A stretch of DNA of 64,000 nt, taken from Acanthosepion pharaonis (Eukaryota > Mollusca > Cephalopoda > Sepiida > Sepiidae). Made by a program: the position numbers and the translations under genes. Below the pieces are notes generated by a model. It did not search any database. It saw only the letters and a program-made list of their open reading frames with translations, and was not told where the DNA came from. Within the stretch, counting starts at the first letter, position 1; each line of letters begins with the position of its first letter. Shown here piece by piece: positions 31,293-41,819 of this stretch. The DNA lies in contig CAHIKZ030004549.1 in assembly GCA_903632075.3 (NCBI GenBank), forward strand, positions 1,930,001-1,994,000, given 5' to 3'.

Positions 31293-31299
<7 letters not shown>
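31118..31299 (-). repeat. Hairpin repeat H1 between TA arrays
   Basis: The hairpin CTGTTTCATGCTA ... TAGCATGAAACAG is followed by TATTTACACACGCTCTATCT, CTCTGATGTTGAGCACTTTG and CATAAATATAGCACACCGTA. The same order, inverted, is at 38215-38420. TA arrays bound this copy on both sides (31081-31117, 31294-31353). Confidence 0.8.
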
Positions 31300-31355
<56 letters not shown>

Positions 31356-31671
31356 ATACCCAACAAAATACCATCTACCAGACTGACAAAACCCAGTTCT
31401 GAAAAAAATCATTGAAACAATAGAATTTACTTAAACAAAACAGAAAAGAAATAATGAATTTCAATTTATTCACAATTTTGATCACGACAATTAACATCTT
31501 GTTCAGTTATTAGAAAATTATAACAAAAAATTTAGACAGAGCTTGTGGGTTGAATTTAACAAAATTTGGTTGGATGAATTTTTGCTCTCCTTATAAACCT
31601 TACATTCATACACACATACACAGGCGGTTGTGTTCAGGAAACGAGAGTTGCCAGGCATTTTGTGAGTGTGT

Positions 31672-31720
31672 ATCAGTATAAAAGGCGCGAAAGTGTGATT
31701 GACGTCTGGGAGGAGAAGAG
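31672..31720 (+). promoter_or_regulatory. TATA-box promoter-like site
   Basis: CAGTATAAAAGGCGCGAAAG in otherwise AT-rich DNA, followed by GGGAGGAGAAGAGAGATC. A transposon LTR promoter is possible, but no boundaries were seen. Confidence 0.3.
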
Positions 31721-32059
31721 AGATCTTCACGTTCGAATGACTGTCTGGAATTTCTTATGCTCAGTTTCTCGTTTTGTGGACAGACACAAATCACTTGTCA
31801 GTCTGTTGCCACCTGAAAGAAATGCATCAGCGATATTTTTAGATATTGGTATTTTTAGCATTTCTACCGAAATTCTTTTCCTCGTGCTTTTTAAACGTCC
31901 GATAATAGGTTGAGCATTTTTTTTTCAGGTGAAATTAACTCGGGTAAACATACCCGGAAAGTTGAATACGAAAAGGAGGACACGGCTTATTAATTTTCGT
32001 TGTAAATTTTAGTTATTCTTTAAAATAACTTAATACAAACAGATTATATTTCTTTATTT

Positions 32060-32060
32060 T

Positions 32061-32114
<54 letters not shown>

Positions 32115-32122
32115 GTTTGTTC

Positions 32123-32176
<54 letters not shown>

Positions 32177-32184
32177 GTTTGTTC

Positions 32185-32240
<56 letters not shown>

Positions 32241-32242
32241 CT
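32060..32242. repeat. (TATC)n with (TC)n insert
   Basis: Three TATC blocks separated by TGTTTGTTC(T/C)TATC, with a TC run at 32188-32221. Confidence 0.95.
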
Positions 32243-32425
32243 GTTTAGTTTTTTTAATACATAGCTATTTATGCATATTACCGAGTGGTAATAACGTTCA
32301 CGTTCTTGAGATGCTGGTTATAATTCCCCCTATATTCAATTCGTCAAGTGATTCTTGATATTACCGGACACAGAAATAGTTAGTTGGTCAAACGCGCTTT
32401 AAGTCTACTGGGAGTGGACTAGTCT

Positions 32426-32426
<1 letters not shown>

Positions 32427-32473
<47 letters not shown>

Positions 32474-32474
32474 A
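32427..32474. repeat. (CA)n microsatellite
   Basis: CA array of about 21 units. Confidence 0.95.
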
Positions 32475-32553
32475 TAACCATGGAATATTAGTGTTTGAGC
32501 CTTTGATATTATATTCTTACTCTGTCCTGGACATTGATTCTATCCTCTTGGGA

Positions 32554-32555
<2 letters not shown>

Positions 32556-32633
<78 letters not shown>

Positions 32634-32790
32634 GTTTGAAAATATATAGAAAATAGGAAAGAACTCGTTAGGTAAATAATCCAAAGTTCTTTAGTATTTT
32701 TGTTATTATTTTTAAAAAACAGTGCTCGATACAACAGTAGAGCCTAAATATAATTAATTATTTAAAAATATGATTCCATCGCTGGAAGTA
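32556..32790 (-). repeat. Dispersed repeat D1, copy 2
   Basis: The minus-strand order is as at 4895: AGTAGAGCC region, GAGCACTGTTTTTTAAAAAT, ACTAAAGAACTTTGGATTAT and GTTCTTTCCTATTTTCTATA. It ends in (CA)n(TA)n at 32556-32632. Confidence 0.75.
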
Positions 32791-32944
32791 TGAACTATAA
32801 ACTGCAAAAAAAGATAACGTGCGAGAAAAATCCCGATATGTGAGATACGAACTAGAAATATAAACATCCGGAATTATCGCTAATCACGCTGAATGGATGT
32901 CTAATCATTCTGTACTTTTATTTTTATTTTTATTTTTTTTAAAG

Positions 32945-33330
32945 GAAGGTTTTATTCATTTACACTTATGTTTTATAGATTACGCAAAAGTATTTGACAA
33001 GATACGGCACAAAGATTTACTTGAACTGCTAGGAAAACTCTAAAAAGTTCTGGATTATTCTAACTCGATCTATTTGGAAAGGATGTTAGAATAATTCAGA
33101 ATTTATACTGGAGGCAAATCGCCAGCGCACGGAAATAAAATAAATTAGGCAGCTCTACAAAAATCGAAGGGGCGTAAGACAAGGTCGTGTTTTCTTCTCA
33201 GATTTATTCAACCTCTACAGCGACGCCATCTTATGGGAATTGGAGACCCTACCAGGATTTATTATCGGTGGGCGTAATCCTTATAAGATTGAGCTCTCTG
33301 GGGAGGAAGTGTGGGTCTGTAAACAGTGAC
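32945..33330 (+). pseudogene. RTE-like LINE reverse-transcriptase palm fragment
   Basis: It translates to CFIDYAKVFDKIRHKDLLEL, a disrupted middle, then RRGVRQGR-like and LFNLYSDAILWELETLPGFI-like segments in shifted frames. The (F/Y)xDYAKAFDKV and GVRQGCxxSPxLFNLY blocks are palm motifs A and B of RTE-type reverse transcriptase. The catalytic motif C is not visible. The same region with better frames is on the minus strand at 57580-58029. Stops and frameshifts make it non-functional. Confidence 0.75.
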
Positions 33331-33424
33331 TAATAATGCAAGACTCTTCGGTAAATCGAATTGAGTTCTCTCAGTCACTGTGTTTTTATCTAAAAATAAA
33401 TACGCTTAAAATTCACCCTCATCT

Positions 33425-33545
33425 CTTCCGTGCGCCAACGGCTTATTGGTAGAATCCCCGACTGACGCCAATTCAGTCGGGTTTCGATCTAGCTAGAGGC
33501 AACCGGATGTCTAGCCACATTGATGAGCTGTGATACAGCGAAACA
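33425..33545 (+). mobile_element. tRNA-derived SINE head (family D)
   Basis: CGGCTTATTGGTAGAATCCC is an A-box-like element and AGTCGGGTTTCGATC a B-box-like element about 33 bp later. AGGCAACCGGATGTCTAGCC follows. A TA array begins at 33565. Only one copy is present in the window, so family boundaries are unknown. Confidence 0.5.
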
Positions 33546-33560
33546 GTCTGTCTGTGGATG

Positions 33561-33564
<4 letters not shown>

Positions 33565-33612
<48 letters not shown>
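33565..33612. repeat. (TA)n microsatellite
   Basis: TA array of about 24 units. Confidence 0.95.
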
Positions 33613-33616
<4 letters not shown>

Positions 33617-33714
33617 CTGTAAGAAGACATAACGTACGATCACTAGCAAGTGAAAAAGACCAAGATACAAATTAGTGATATAAACATCCCGACCTACCGC
33701 CAGTCACGATGAAC

Positions 33715-34410
33715 GGATGTCACCTCGAGGAGGCTCCGTGCTTTGGGAGACTATTGGGCCTGGAAATCACTCCTGACCTCAAGTGGAACATGCGATCCTT
33801 TGCTAAAGATGCAGGAAAAATATTCGATTCCCTGTAAGTACCTGGCTCCTTGTGCTATCCTCTAGATATACAAGATCCAGATGAGGCCGAAAATGCGGTG
33901 ACTGTTGTCATATTTGGGCGGGAGATGCCCAGTCCTAACTTTCCAGCCTCTGTAGAGTTCAAAAGCGTCTCCGATTCCTTGTGGGTGACAAATTATTTTT
34001 CACTCTTCAACCTCTCTCTCACAGACGGCATATGGCAAACCTCTCATTGCTGTATCGCTCCTACCATGGAAAGTGGTCGGACGAACTAAATTCCTTGGTT
34101 CCGCCATGTTTAACCTTCATGGCTAATGCACGCCATGCCACTTATACTGTAGCAGACCCACCCACATCCCCTCCGTATTCCATCGGTGGCAAGTAATTTC
34201 CACTCGAACAGCTTCCTTCCGCGAACTTAAGTGGAACCAACGCCCAAGAGGATGTTTCCCAGATCACTACAATCTTAATCTGCTCAAGTCTAGGGTTAAC
34301 CGTTATCCTTCTCTCCTATCTGTATAAACTACCTCTTAATGTAATTTTCTATCTCATGTGGCACCGAGCCTTGTACACGGTGAACTTTACTGTAAAGAAA
34401 AAAAGTTAAA
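33715..34410 (+). pseudogene. Jockey/CR1-like LINE, RT thumb to C-terminus
   Basis: Frames give LLGLEITPDLKWNMRSFAKD, then an RxxMANLSLLYRSYHGKWSD stretch ending in LNSLVPP. Next comes WNQ(R)PRGCFPDHYNLNLLKS-type sequence and a stop near 34330. These are the post-RT helices and the WNxLPxxCFP C-terminal block of a non-LTR element. Several frameshifts occur (near 33840, 33980 and 34195). The 3' UTR ends with an A-rich tail at about 34400. The copy at 49730-50290 shares the C-terminus. Confidence 0.75.
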
Positions 34411-34429
34411 AATCTTAAATATTTTAACA

Positions 34430-35008
34430 AGCGACACAGAAACCCGAACATACATTTGACGAGCGAAAAAAAAGTATTCTAAAAGTTAAGCAAGGTGCCG
34501 AGAAACGGGGAAATTTCATTAGAAACAAAGAAAAGGTTGCTGGATTACTATGTGATATCCATCCTATGATATGGCACTGTATGTTGGACAATCTCCATAC
34601 AGATGAAGTAAACACTAAAGGCAGCAGAAATGTGGTTTTACCGAAGGATACTAAAAATTCCATGAACGGAGCAAGAATACTACACGGAAATCTCAAAGAC
34701 AATGGCAACAAAAAGCACACTTCTATTCAGAATCAGGAAAAGACAGCCGAAATTCCTTGGTCACCTAATGAGGAAGGAAGTCTTGGAAAACTTAATCCTC
34801 ACGGGGCATAGTGAAGGGAGAAGGCCACTTACCTGACGAGCTGGGTGTCGGATCGGGGTGGGAGCTTTAGCAAAAGGAAAAAATACTAAGGTCCTCAAAA
34901 GGATAGTAAATTGTGGAGAGCCGTGATCGCCTATGTCCTGAAGGCAAGCGGTACAAAGAAGAAGAAGAAGAAGAAGAAGAAGAAGAAGAAGAAGAAGAAG
35001 AAGAAGAA
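34430..35008 (+). pseudogene. RTE-like LINE 3' end with (GAA)n tail
   Basis: With frameshifts it encodes LDYYVISILWYGTVCWTISI, AAEMWFYRRILKIPWTEQEY, RKRQPKFLGHLMRKEGLENL and finally a KLWRAVIAYVLKASG-like end. The order and wording follow the C-terminal region of RTE/BovB ORF2 (ELWCWRRLLRVPWT, LQYFGHLMRR, REAWRAAIHG). The coding end runs directly into an AAG array (34955-35008). Short tandem 3' tails instead of poly-A are typical of the RTE clade. Other pieces of this family are at 32945, 36600, 50345, 53275, 54925 and 56575. Confidence 0.8.
34955..35008. repeat. (AAG)n array, LINE tail
   Basis: About 17 AAG units immediately after the RTE-like coding end. Confidence 0.95.
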
Positions 35009-35009
35009 T

Positions 35010-35480
35010 GATCAGTCTCTTGACTAAAACTCACTGGTCCTGCAGAAGCTTTCACCATTTTAATCAAATCAGTTTTATTCGAGAGAAGGCCTTGGGTTAA
35101 CAGTCGAATAGATTGAACGTTGGGTCAACCGACACACACTCGTGTAATACTCTTCTGTTGTACTTACTGTTTAATATATGATATATCTGTAACACTTGTT
35201 TTGTTATTTTTTTTAACCATTTACTTGATCACAACATCTTAAACATTAAGTACAACAGAGGAGCATTACGCGACTAGTGAGTTTGTGTCGGTTGACCGAG
35301 CATGCAAAGTATTCGACTCTTTCCCCAAGGCCTTCTCTCCTACTAATCATATAGTAGGCAGAAGAGTCCAACATAGACTCTTTAGAGGGAGGACACCACA
35401 ACACGTGGTTGCATTGAAATGCTAGATGAGACAATGTAGGTGAGGAACGACGACGTTTTAAGGAAAACATGAACTATGAA
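35010..35480. other. No recognisable gene; weak inverted similarity
   Basis: GAGAGAAGGCCTTGGG (35081) and CCCCAAGGCCTTCTCTC (35323) are inverted. So are GGTCAACCGACACACACTCG (35123) and GTGTCGGTTGACC (35285). This makes arms of roughly 60-110 bp around a 130-bp loop, MITE-like. Confidence 0.55.
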
Positions 35481-35487
35481 TAAACTT

Positions 35488-35542
35488 ATAAAGGTTGTTC
35501 CAATAACTTGGACCAATTTTAAATGTGAATTAAGTTTAAGCG

Positions 35543-35592
<50 letters not shown>

Positions 35593-36530
35593 TTCCAGTA
35601 ACTTGGACCGATTTTAAATATGAATTAAATTTAAGCATCTTATGATTTTTTTTCTTTTTCTTTCAGATTTAACAACTTTGGCAATTTCAACCATGGAAAG
35701 ATTAACAATCAAACAACGTGTTAAAGTTATCGAAGCTTATTACGAAAATGGACGTTCAAATTTATAAATATAGGGCGCAATGATAGTATCAACGTTTAAT
35801 ATCTGTTCCCCACTTTAAACTATGAGGTATGCTGGTTCCGGGGCTTTTAAACACGTAACAGCACCTGTCTCGTTGTATTAAAGATAGAGGGAGGGTGAAT
35901 ACTGACACCATTGTGACAGTGGTCGTAGGTATTTATCCTTGGCTTGTATTAACAATACTCGACATCAAAATGACCTTTTGTTGCATCCTATCTTTGTGGA
36001 AGGGTTTTTTTTTTTAGGAGAAAACAGCATCAAAAGGTAGTATAGAGTATTCCAATAACTTGGACCGATTTTAAATTTGAATTAAGTTTTAGAGTCTAAT
36101 GATTTTTTCTTTCAGATGTAACAACTTAAGTCTTTGGCAATTTCAACCATGGAAAGATTAACAATCAAACAACGTGTTAAAGTTATCGAAGCCTATTACG
36201 AAAATGGACGTTCAAACAGAATTTGAATGAGATGTTCCCAGGTTGCATCATCTCTCGAATTGGCCACCACGATCATGCGACTTGACGCCTTTAGATTTCT
36301 TTCTTTGGGGTCATCTCAAAAGTACGGTCTATGCCAACAAGCCAACAACAATTCAACAGCTGAAGGATCAGATAATAAGGCATATTGGTGAGATCGAAGA
36401 GCAACTAAGCAGAGACGTCATCAAAAATTTTGACCCTCGAGTGGAGGTGTGCCGCCGAAGCCTTGGCGGACATTTGGACGATATTATTTTTCACACACAA
36501 ATGCCATGACTTAAATAACATGATCCAATA
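35488..36530 (+). mobile_element. Mariner deletion derivatives, duplicated 5' ends
   Basis: The leader GTTCCAATAACTTGGACC occurs at about 35492, 35592 and 36049. The second and third are followed by the transposase start MERLTIKQRVKVIEAYYENG. The second copy ends after this N-terminus. The third jumps from NGRSNR directly to the C-terminal part: NWPPRSCDLTPLDFFLWGHL, ANKPTTIQQLKDQIIRHIGE and CRRSLGGHLDDIIFHTQMP (stop at 36507). LTPLDFF carries the third catalytic Asp of mariner. The first two Asp residues are deleted. The insert between 35770 and 36040 is unassigned. A matching right TIR was not found. Confidence 0.8.
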
Positions 36531-36599
36531 GAGAAATAAATAAATTTTCAAAAAATAACACGGATTTATTTACTGCTAACTTTAATACGTCTTAATGAA

Positions 36600-36860
36600 A
36601 CAGCTTTTACTCATAATCAGAAAGCGACATCTTGAATTTCTGGGACACATAAACGAGAAAAGAAAGCTTAGAGAGTTTGATACACATAAGGTATACTAAA
36701 GGTTCGAGAAGTAAAGAAAGTGGTGAGTGAGGAGTTTGTGTGAAAGGATAGCAGAACAGAGACAAAGGATGGATGGCAAGAGGTTGGAAGTTCATTCGAG
36801 CGGTTAAAGGCAGGAAGATGTGGAGAGCCATCTACTAAGTTCTGAAAGTATACGCCAAAT
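36600..36860 (+). pseudogene. RTE-like LINE C-terminal fragment
   Basis: In broken frames it reads RKRHLEFLGHIN-like, AEQRQRMDGKRLEV-like and RKMWRAIY-like sequences, matching the end of ORF2 at 34700-34940. No catalytic residues are left. Confidence 0.6.
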
Positions 36861-37087
36861 AAAAAAAGGGAACGTTTTACAATAGATATTGGATTTTCTA
36901 TCAATATATAGAATTGATTTCGACTCGAACCGCAGAAGGTGAAGTATCAAGTTAAGATGATCAACCACTGAGCTATTTTTTGCAAAAGCTATTTTACGTG
37001 CCGAGCAGACAATGACAAACAGGATGATATATGCAACTGCATAAAAAACAACGCAACGGTTTTTTTTTATTTTCTTTTAAAAATCGT

Positions 37088-37320
37088 TTATTTTCCCACC
37101 ATGGCGACAGGGATTTTCGAGAGTGTCAGAGAGCAGAGCGCCTGGTTAAATAAGCTATACGCACCTTCAAATGAATTTATTGCTCTTCTGACGTAATCAA
37201 TTTCAATTAAATGCATTCCACGTGCAATGTTCCTTTCAGTCCTGCCACATTCCTCTGTTTCTTCGAATAACACGGACAACATTTCATTTCTCCCTTCATT
37301 TGCTTTATTACTTCAGTTTG
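37088..37320 (-). other. Unassigned 70-codon open frame
   Basis: A minus-strand frame without low complexity reads MLSVLFEETEECGRTERNIA and ends VAMVGK before a stop. I recognise no domain. Upstream it is closed by a TGA. It could be a decayed transposon frame or chance. Splice signals were not convincing. Confidence 0.15.
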
Positions 37321-37365
37321 AAATTGCGACATTTACATTCGAACATGAAAACGTCAATTCGCACG

Positions 37366-37370
<5 letters not shown>

Positions 37371-37455
<85 letters not shown>
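37371..37455. repeat. (CA)n(TA)n array
   Basis: CA units 37371-37411, then TA units to about 37454. Confidence 0.95.
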
Positions 37456-37456
<1 letters not shown>

Positions 37457-37457
<1 letters not shown>

Positions 37458-37615
37458 GATATGGCGGTTCTAGTTTCACACTCACGCGATTTTCAGACGA
37501 TTTGAACGGCCTCCGTGAGCGTGAAACTCGGGTTACGACTAGAGCCATTCTTTCATAGGATTTAACGCTTGCTCAGTTTAGTCAATCTAGGCTTTGAGCA
37601 CTTTACTTTAATGAG
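37457..37615 (+). repeat. Dispersed repeat D2, copy 1
   Basis: GTGAAACTCGGGTTACGACT, AGAGCCATTCTTTCATAGGA, TTTAACG and AGGCTTTGAGCACTT recur in the same order, inverted, at 59410-59540. A TA array sits at the same edge in both copies. Confidence 0.75.
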
Positions 37616-37619
37616 TAGG

Positions 37620-38040
37620 CTAGTTTGCCTTTAGGTCTTTTTTTTCTCTTTCTATTTTCCGTATTGTCGTTTTTATTCGAAACTGTATCTGAATTAGTTT
37701 TAGAATTTGTCAAGTTGTCAGTTGTTTCCCTTGTTTCCTTTCTTTGCTCTCTTTCCTTTGCTCTCTTTCTTCTGTTCCTTTTTGACGATTCATTCTCTCT
37801 CCCTTACTTCTCACATCCGGTGAAAATTGGTTAACCAGTCTGTTTTCATCTAAAACGATTGCCTTTCTATATTACACCCCTATATCTCTCTAGACATCTA
37901 TATCTCTTTCTCTTTCTCCTCTTTCTCACTTTTTCGCCTTTTCCCCATACTGAATCTATTTTAAAGCATATTTTATGTTTAAATATTTCGTTTTTTTTTG
38001 CCTATGCCTAGAAATTTTTTTGAATCAATTTATTGTTGAA
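37620..38040. other. T/C-rich, no recognisable gene
   Basis: The open frame at 37625-37834 is F/L/S-rich because of pyrimidine-rich sequence. It has no domain. Confidence 0.4.
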
Positions 38041-38050
38041 ACCGTTTGGT

Positions 38051-38095
38051 CTGATGAGACGAAACCGTAGTATCGGTTTTGCGAAATAAATTATT
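38051..38095 (+). ncRNA. Hammerhead-ribozyme-like core (minimal)
   Basis: CTGATGAGACGAAACCG contains both invariant hammerhead boxes (CUGANGA and GAAA). ACCG ... CGGT can form stem III, followed by T at the expected cleavage-site position. Stem II would be almost absent (GAC), and the proximal stem I is poor, although ATTTATT (38030) and AATAAAT (38084) could pair distally. It may be a decayed ribozyme of a Penelope-like or retrozyme-like element, or chance. Confidence 0.25.
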
Positions 38096-38214
38096 ACCAT
38101 GGATTTCTAAAGTCTCCACTTTCATAATTATCGTTTGTTCTGTTCTTAGACTGAGATCTTTCTCGATCTATATCCTCTTTACGGATTATCAATTTATATA
38201 TATATCAATTTATA

Positions 38215-38414
38215 TAAATATAGTTTTAAGGTGTGCTATATTTATGGGATAAAGTGCTCAATATCAGAAATAGAGCGTATGTAAATATAAATATAAACGT
38301 GAACACTGAAGTCAACACTCAGAAGCGACAGGCTGTTTCATGCTGGACGCAATCGCCAGGCCGCCTGACGATTGCGTCCAGCATGAAATAGACTGTCGCC
38401 TCTGAGTCTTTGAC

Positions 38415-38420
<6 letters not shown>
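38215..38420 (+). repeat. Hairpin repeat H1, copy 2
   Basis: AAGGTGTGCTATATTTATGG, AAGTGCTCAATATCAG and AGAGCGTATGTAAATATAAA lead into a long hairpin: CTGTTTCATGCTGGACGCAA and its inverted partner TTGCGTCCAGCATGAAATAG, with GCCAGGC/GCCTGACG at the tip. A TA array follows at 38418. It matches 31118-31299 inverted. This stem is longer than in that copy. Confidence 0.85.
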
Positions 38421-38472
<52 letters not shown>

Positions 38473-38499
38473 ATTATTTTTTTTAAATATGATATTATA

Positions 38500-38663
38500 A
38501 ATATGATCATATTTAAAAAATTAAAAAAAATAATTATAATCTAGGCTCTACTTTTGTATCGAGCACTGTTTTTAAAAACAAAAACAAAAATACTAAAGAA
38601 CTTCGGATCATCAATCTTACAGTTTTTTCTTATTATACCAATATATACATACATACACACACC

Positions 38664-38705
<42 letters not shown>
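38500..38705 (+). repeat. Dispersed repeat D1, copy 3
   Basis: CTAGGCTCTACTTTTGTATC, GAGCACTGTTTTTAAAAAC and ACTAAAGAACTTCGGATC, then a short CA patch and a TA array (38668-38704). Confidence 0.75.
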
Positions 38706-38709
<4 letters not shown>

Positions 38710-38713
<4 letters not shown>

Positions 38714-39970
38714 ATGTTTTATTTTATGAAAGTATTTATTTATTTATATATATATTTGATATTTCAAATTGTCCTCAATTTTCATCAGAAATAACTGTTT
38801 GTTACAAATAAATTAAAATTACTGTTTGTTGGCAAGTAGCGTCCTTCGCGAGACGCGGACGTCACGTGATATGGAACGTCACTGTTCAGATATTCCTAAC
38901 TTAAATCTAACTGTCATAAATATTTAAAAAATATTTTTTACTATATCTAAAGAAATTGCCGTTTTTAGCTATTGAAATATTTATAAAGATTTAAAACACC
39001 TAAGTCCCTATTCAACCCTAATTTATGTAATTTATTTAATTTTAAAATCCAATATGTTTTTTTTTTCTGCGTGTGAATGTGGAAGTTTTAAAATCGGAAT
39101 CTATTAATAAACATTTGCAGTTTTCTACTGCAGGTGAGGTTGTGGCTGTATTGATTGTAGTGTTTAGCTATGGGGGAATAAGGGTTGTTTTGACGTATTG
39201 TTTGTTTATGGTTATTAAAACTAAATCTAAAAATTGTTTCCAGACTCACCAATATATCCAGTTACTATTAGGACAATTTAAGTTGCAGAATAAATAATAG
39301 ATTAAATTATAATTTTATGGGTAACGCAGGTGAGGTTAGGTGGCTTGTCATCCTGCTATATATATATATATATATATTCTGACAGAAACATTTACCTTGC
39401 TTCTCTACCACTGATGATTCTGTTCTGCCTTACTTTCACTGAATTTCTATAGTAAATTTTTTTACCGTATTTTAAATGTATTTCTATAATAAAAATCATT
39501 ATTAAAGGCCGCAAAAAAAAAAAGATCTTTATTAGCAGCACATTTATATTTTTACTGTAACACTTGACTTCATTACTGATAATTCTGACCTAAAATGTTA
39601 ATAGTATTGGTTCTGAACAATGCCAATCCTTTTCATAAATGATTTTGAATGCATTTAAAACTAAGGTAATTTTCAGTATATCTTTTATTACCTTGATATC
39701 AATAGGTGGGCCGCACGATGGAAAAAATTACGGTGATTTTTCGGTGAAGACATCTCAACCATTTTTACTTTAGAAGACCATAAGCGTTATCATCTGCCTT
39801 AGAAGTCGGAAAATGTTGATTATTTTTTCTTCGGAGAAAAAAATTTCGATCATTAAAAATTGAAGTCTTAGTATAATAATATATCAGTCCAATTAACACA
39901 CACTATTTGACTATGACAAAAGATAAAATATATTTCTTCTCCAGAGAAAAAAAAAATGAACGTTTCCGCT
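38710..39970. other. AT-rich, no recognisable gene
   Basis: A small GC-rich patch (GTCCTTCGCGAGACGCGGAC) sits at 38840. A TA run lies at 39357-39377. No coding is seen. Confidence 0.4.
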
Positions 39971-39980
39971 TTCTAAATCA

Positions 39981-40405
39981 GATTATTTACATTGTTCGAC
40001 CTATTGTCCTCATCTTTATTGCCATATTCACGACGTCTCGATCATTGTACGCTTCGGCCTTCTTCAGGCGACTGGAATTTCGAACCAAACTCTTTATTTC
40101 GTCCACCGGGGTAGATTGTTCTAATTCCACGTGTCATGCCTCTTCCGGGTGTCTCAGTTATCTCTTTTTAACACAACTCTTTTTGTTCACCACTGCAGTA
40201 GTTAGGTATTGAACTCACAACTCTTTGGGTTAAGTTACTGGATCCAACCAACGCTTTCATCCTCTGGGCCATGTGTCCTTGAAATAAAGGACTCAGTTCG
40301 AAATTCCAAACCCCTGAAGAAGGCCGGAACGTAAAACGGCCGAAACGTACAATAAAGATTAGGGCAATAGTCCGAGCAATGTAAATAATGTAATTAATTA
40401 CAATA
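39981..40405 (-). mobile_element. TIR-SINE, copy 5
   Basis: The left arm (ATTATTTACATTGTTCGACC, TCGATCATTGTACGCTTCGG) and right arm (CTGAAGAAGGCCGGAACGTA, CCGAGCAATGTAAATAATG) are inverted. On the minus strand the interior head includes GTTGGATCCAGTAACTTAAC and GTGAGTTCAATACC (B-box-like). The body then holds CCCGGAAGAGGCATGACACG and GGTGGACGAAATAAAGAG. Both arms are present. Confidence 0.7.
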
Positions 40406-40409
40406 CATC

Positions 40410-41425
40410 ATCTAAAAACAAGAGAGATTTTTGTGGTAAACCTTCCTACAGTAGAATGAACTCCTCCTCCTCTCATAAATACTAGCTTGGACAGTTGGTC
40501 GGGAAGTGGGAGAGTAGACGCAGTGTTAATCTACCGTTCGGACGTACACCTCTATCTGCTTATTACTAATAATCCTTGCTTTGTATATATCTGCTAAACA
40601 GGCCACAATACAGATAAAGTAAAAGATGTTTACACGTATGATCTTCCTTAATGAAAATTGTCAATGGTTTAAAAAGCTGAAAACGTTACCTTTACCGATT
40701 TTTTTTCAATCAAGAAACATTGTGTGAATCTTTGGTTGTGTATGTGGTTATGTATGAGAAAGTGTGAGTGAACAAGTGAGAACGGAATGAAACAAAGTTT
40801 TTAGAAACGTTATTCAGGTGTAAATCAGGTGTGCCATTTAGAATGCCAAACGGCGTGTATGCGACTCGCAAGCCGCAGTCGGCCAATGACTAGTTTAAAA
40901 TTTGCTCTGATTAAAGTAGAGAAGTACTCGATATTGGAGTTAAAGTACAGATATACAGTGGACATAGGAATCAGCAAAGAACGGTGACTGTCAGTTTCGG
41001 GCCTCAGACGTCTCAGTTCTCTCAGCTAGTAGATTCTCTCGGTATATATTTATGTCGTGGTTGCATGTAGAGTAGTAGGAATTTGTTTTCTTTTTCAGCG
41101 TTTGGAAATGGAATATTATTTAGTTGTTTATTGTCGATTGTAGGATTGATTTCCAAATGAAAACAATTAAACACTATGGTTAAAGAAAGGAACAAAGGGA
41201 ACATTTAGTGCAACTATAGGAAGCTATGACGGAGCAAAAACTTGCGAACTGGCCGGAATACATATTAAGATGAGTCATAAACATATCCGTTTTTCTTTAG
41301 TAACATTATTCTTCAAAATACAACTACTTCTCTAAAATAGAGAATACTTATGACTCAACCAAAATACCTATATGATCTAGGATTGTTTTAAAAAGAACCT
41401 TCAGAGGATTATTGAGGACACATTG
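40410..41425. other. Mostly unassigned; LTR-like patch at 40470-40620
   Basis: 40470-40620 shares the order ATAAATA..., GACAGTTGGTCGG, TTTGTATATAT and AACAGGCCACAATA with 26994-27195. The rest shows no motif. Confidence 0.35.
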
Positions 41426-41429
41426 CCTA

Positions 41430-41492
41430 GTTTGTTAATGTAAATAATGTAAATAATTATAATACCTCATCTCAGAGATATAGATAGATACC
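41430..41492 (+). repeat. TIR-SINE arm remnant
   Basis: AATGTAAATAATGTAAATAA, TTATAATACCTCATCTC and AGAGATATAGATAG match the outer edge of the TIR-SINE arm (compare 25785-25800 and 8140-8160). Confidence 0.5.
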
Positions 41493-41819
41493 TCAGAGGA
41501 TTTTAAAGAGAAAACGGACTCATAATCCTAAGAAACTACAACAGAAAAAAAACACAGATAAAATTAGAAGAGGAATCATTAGAATTTTAAGAGAAATATA
41601 ATTCGAAATCAACATTTAAACAATCTGAAAAGTTGTAGAAAATCACGACAGCGGTATATATGAAGTGTTCAAAAAACCAAACGACAACCCACTTTACATA
41701 CATATTTCATCTAACTACCCATGCAGCGGAATTCAACATATCAGCCTCTGATCCGAGAATTCTACGAACGGAAAATCTGATTTCGGCAAATATATAATTT
41801 TACACGTAATAAAGGAAAG

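Noticed and set aside
34867..35067. Poly-serine minus-strand protein
   Set aside because: It is a translation of the (AAG)n tail of the RTE-like LINE.
37088..37320. Host exon encoding about 70 residues
   Set aside because: No domain was recognised, no convincing splice sites were seen, and it is close to arrays and LINE debris. Kept only as a low-confidence frame.
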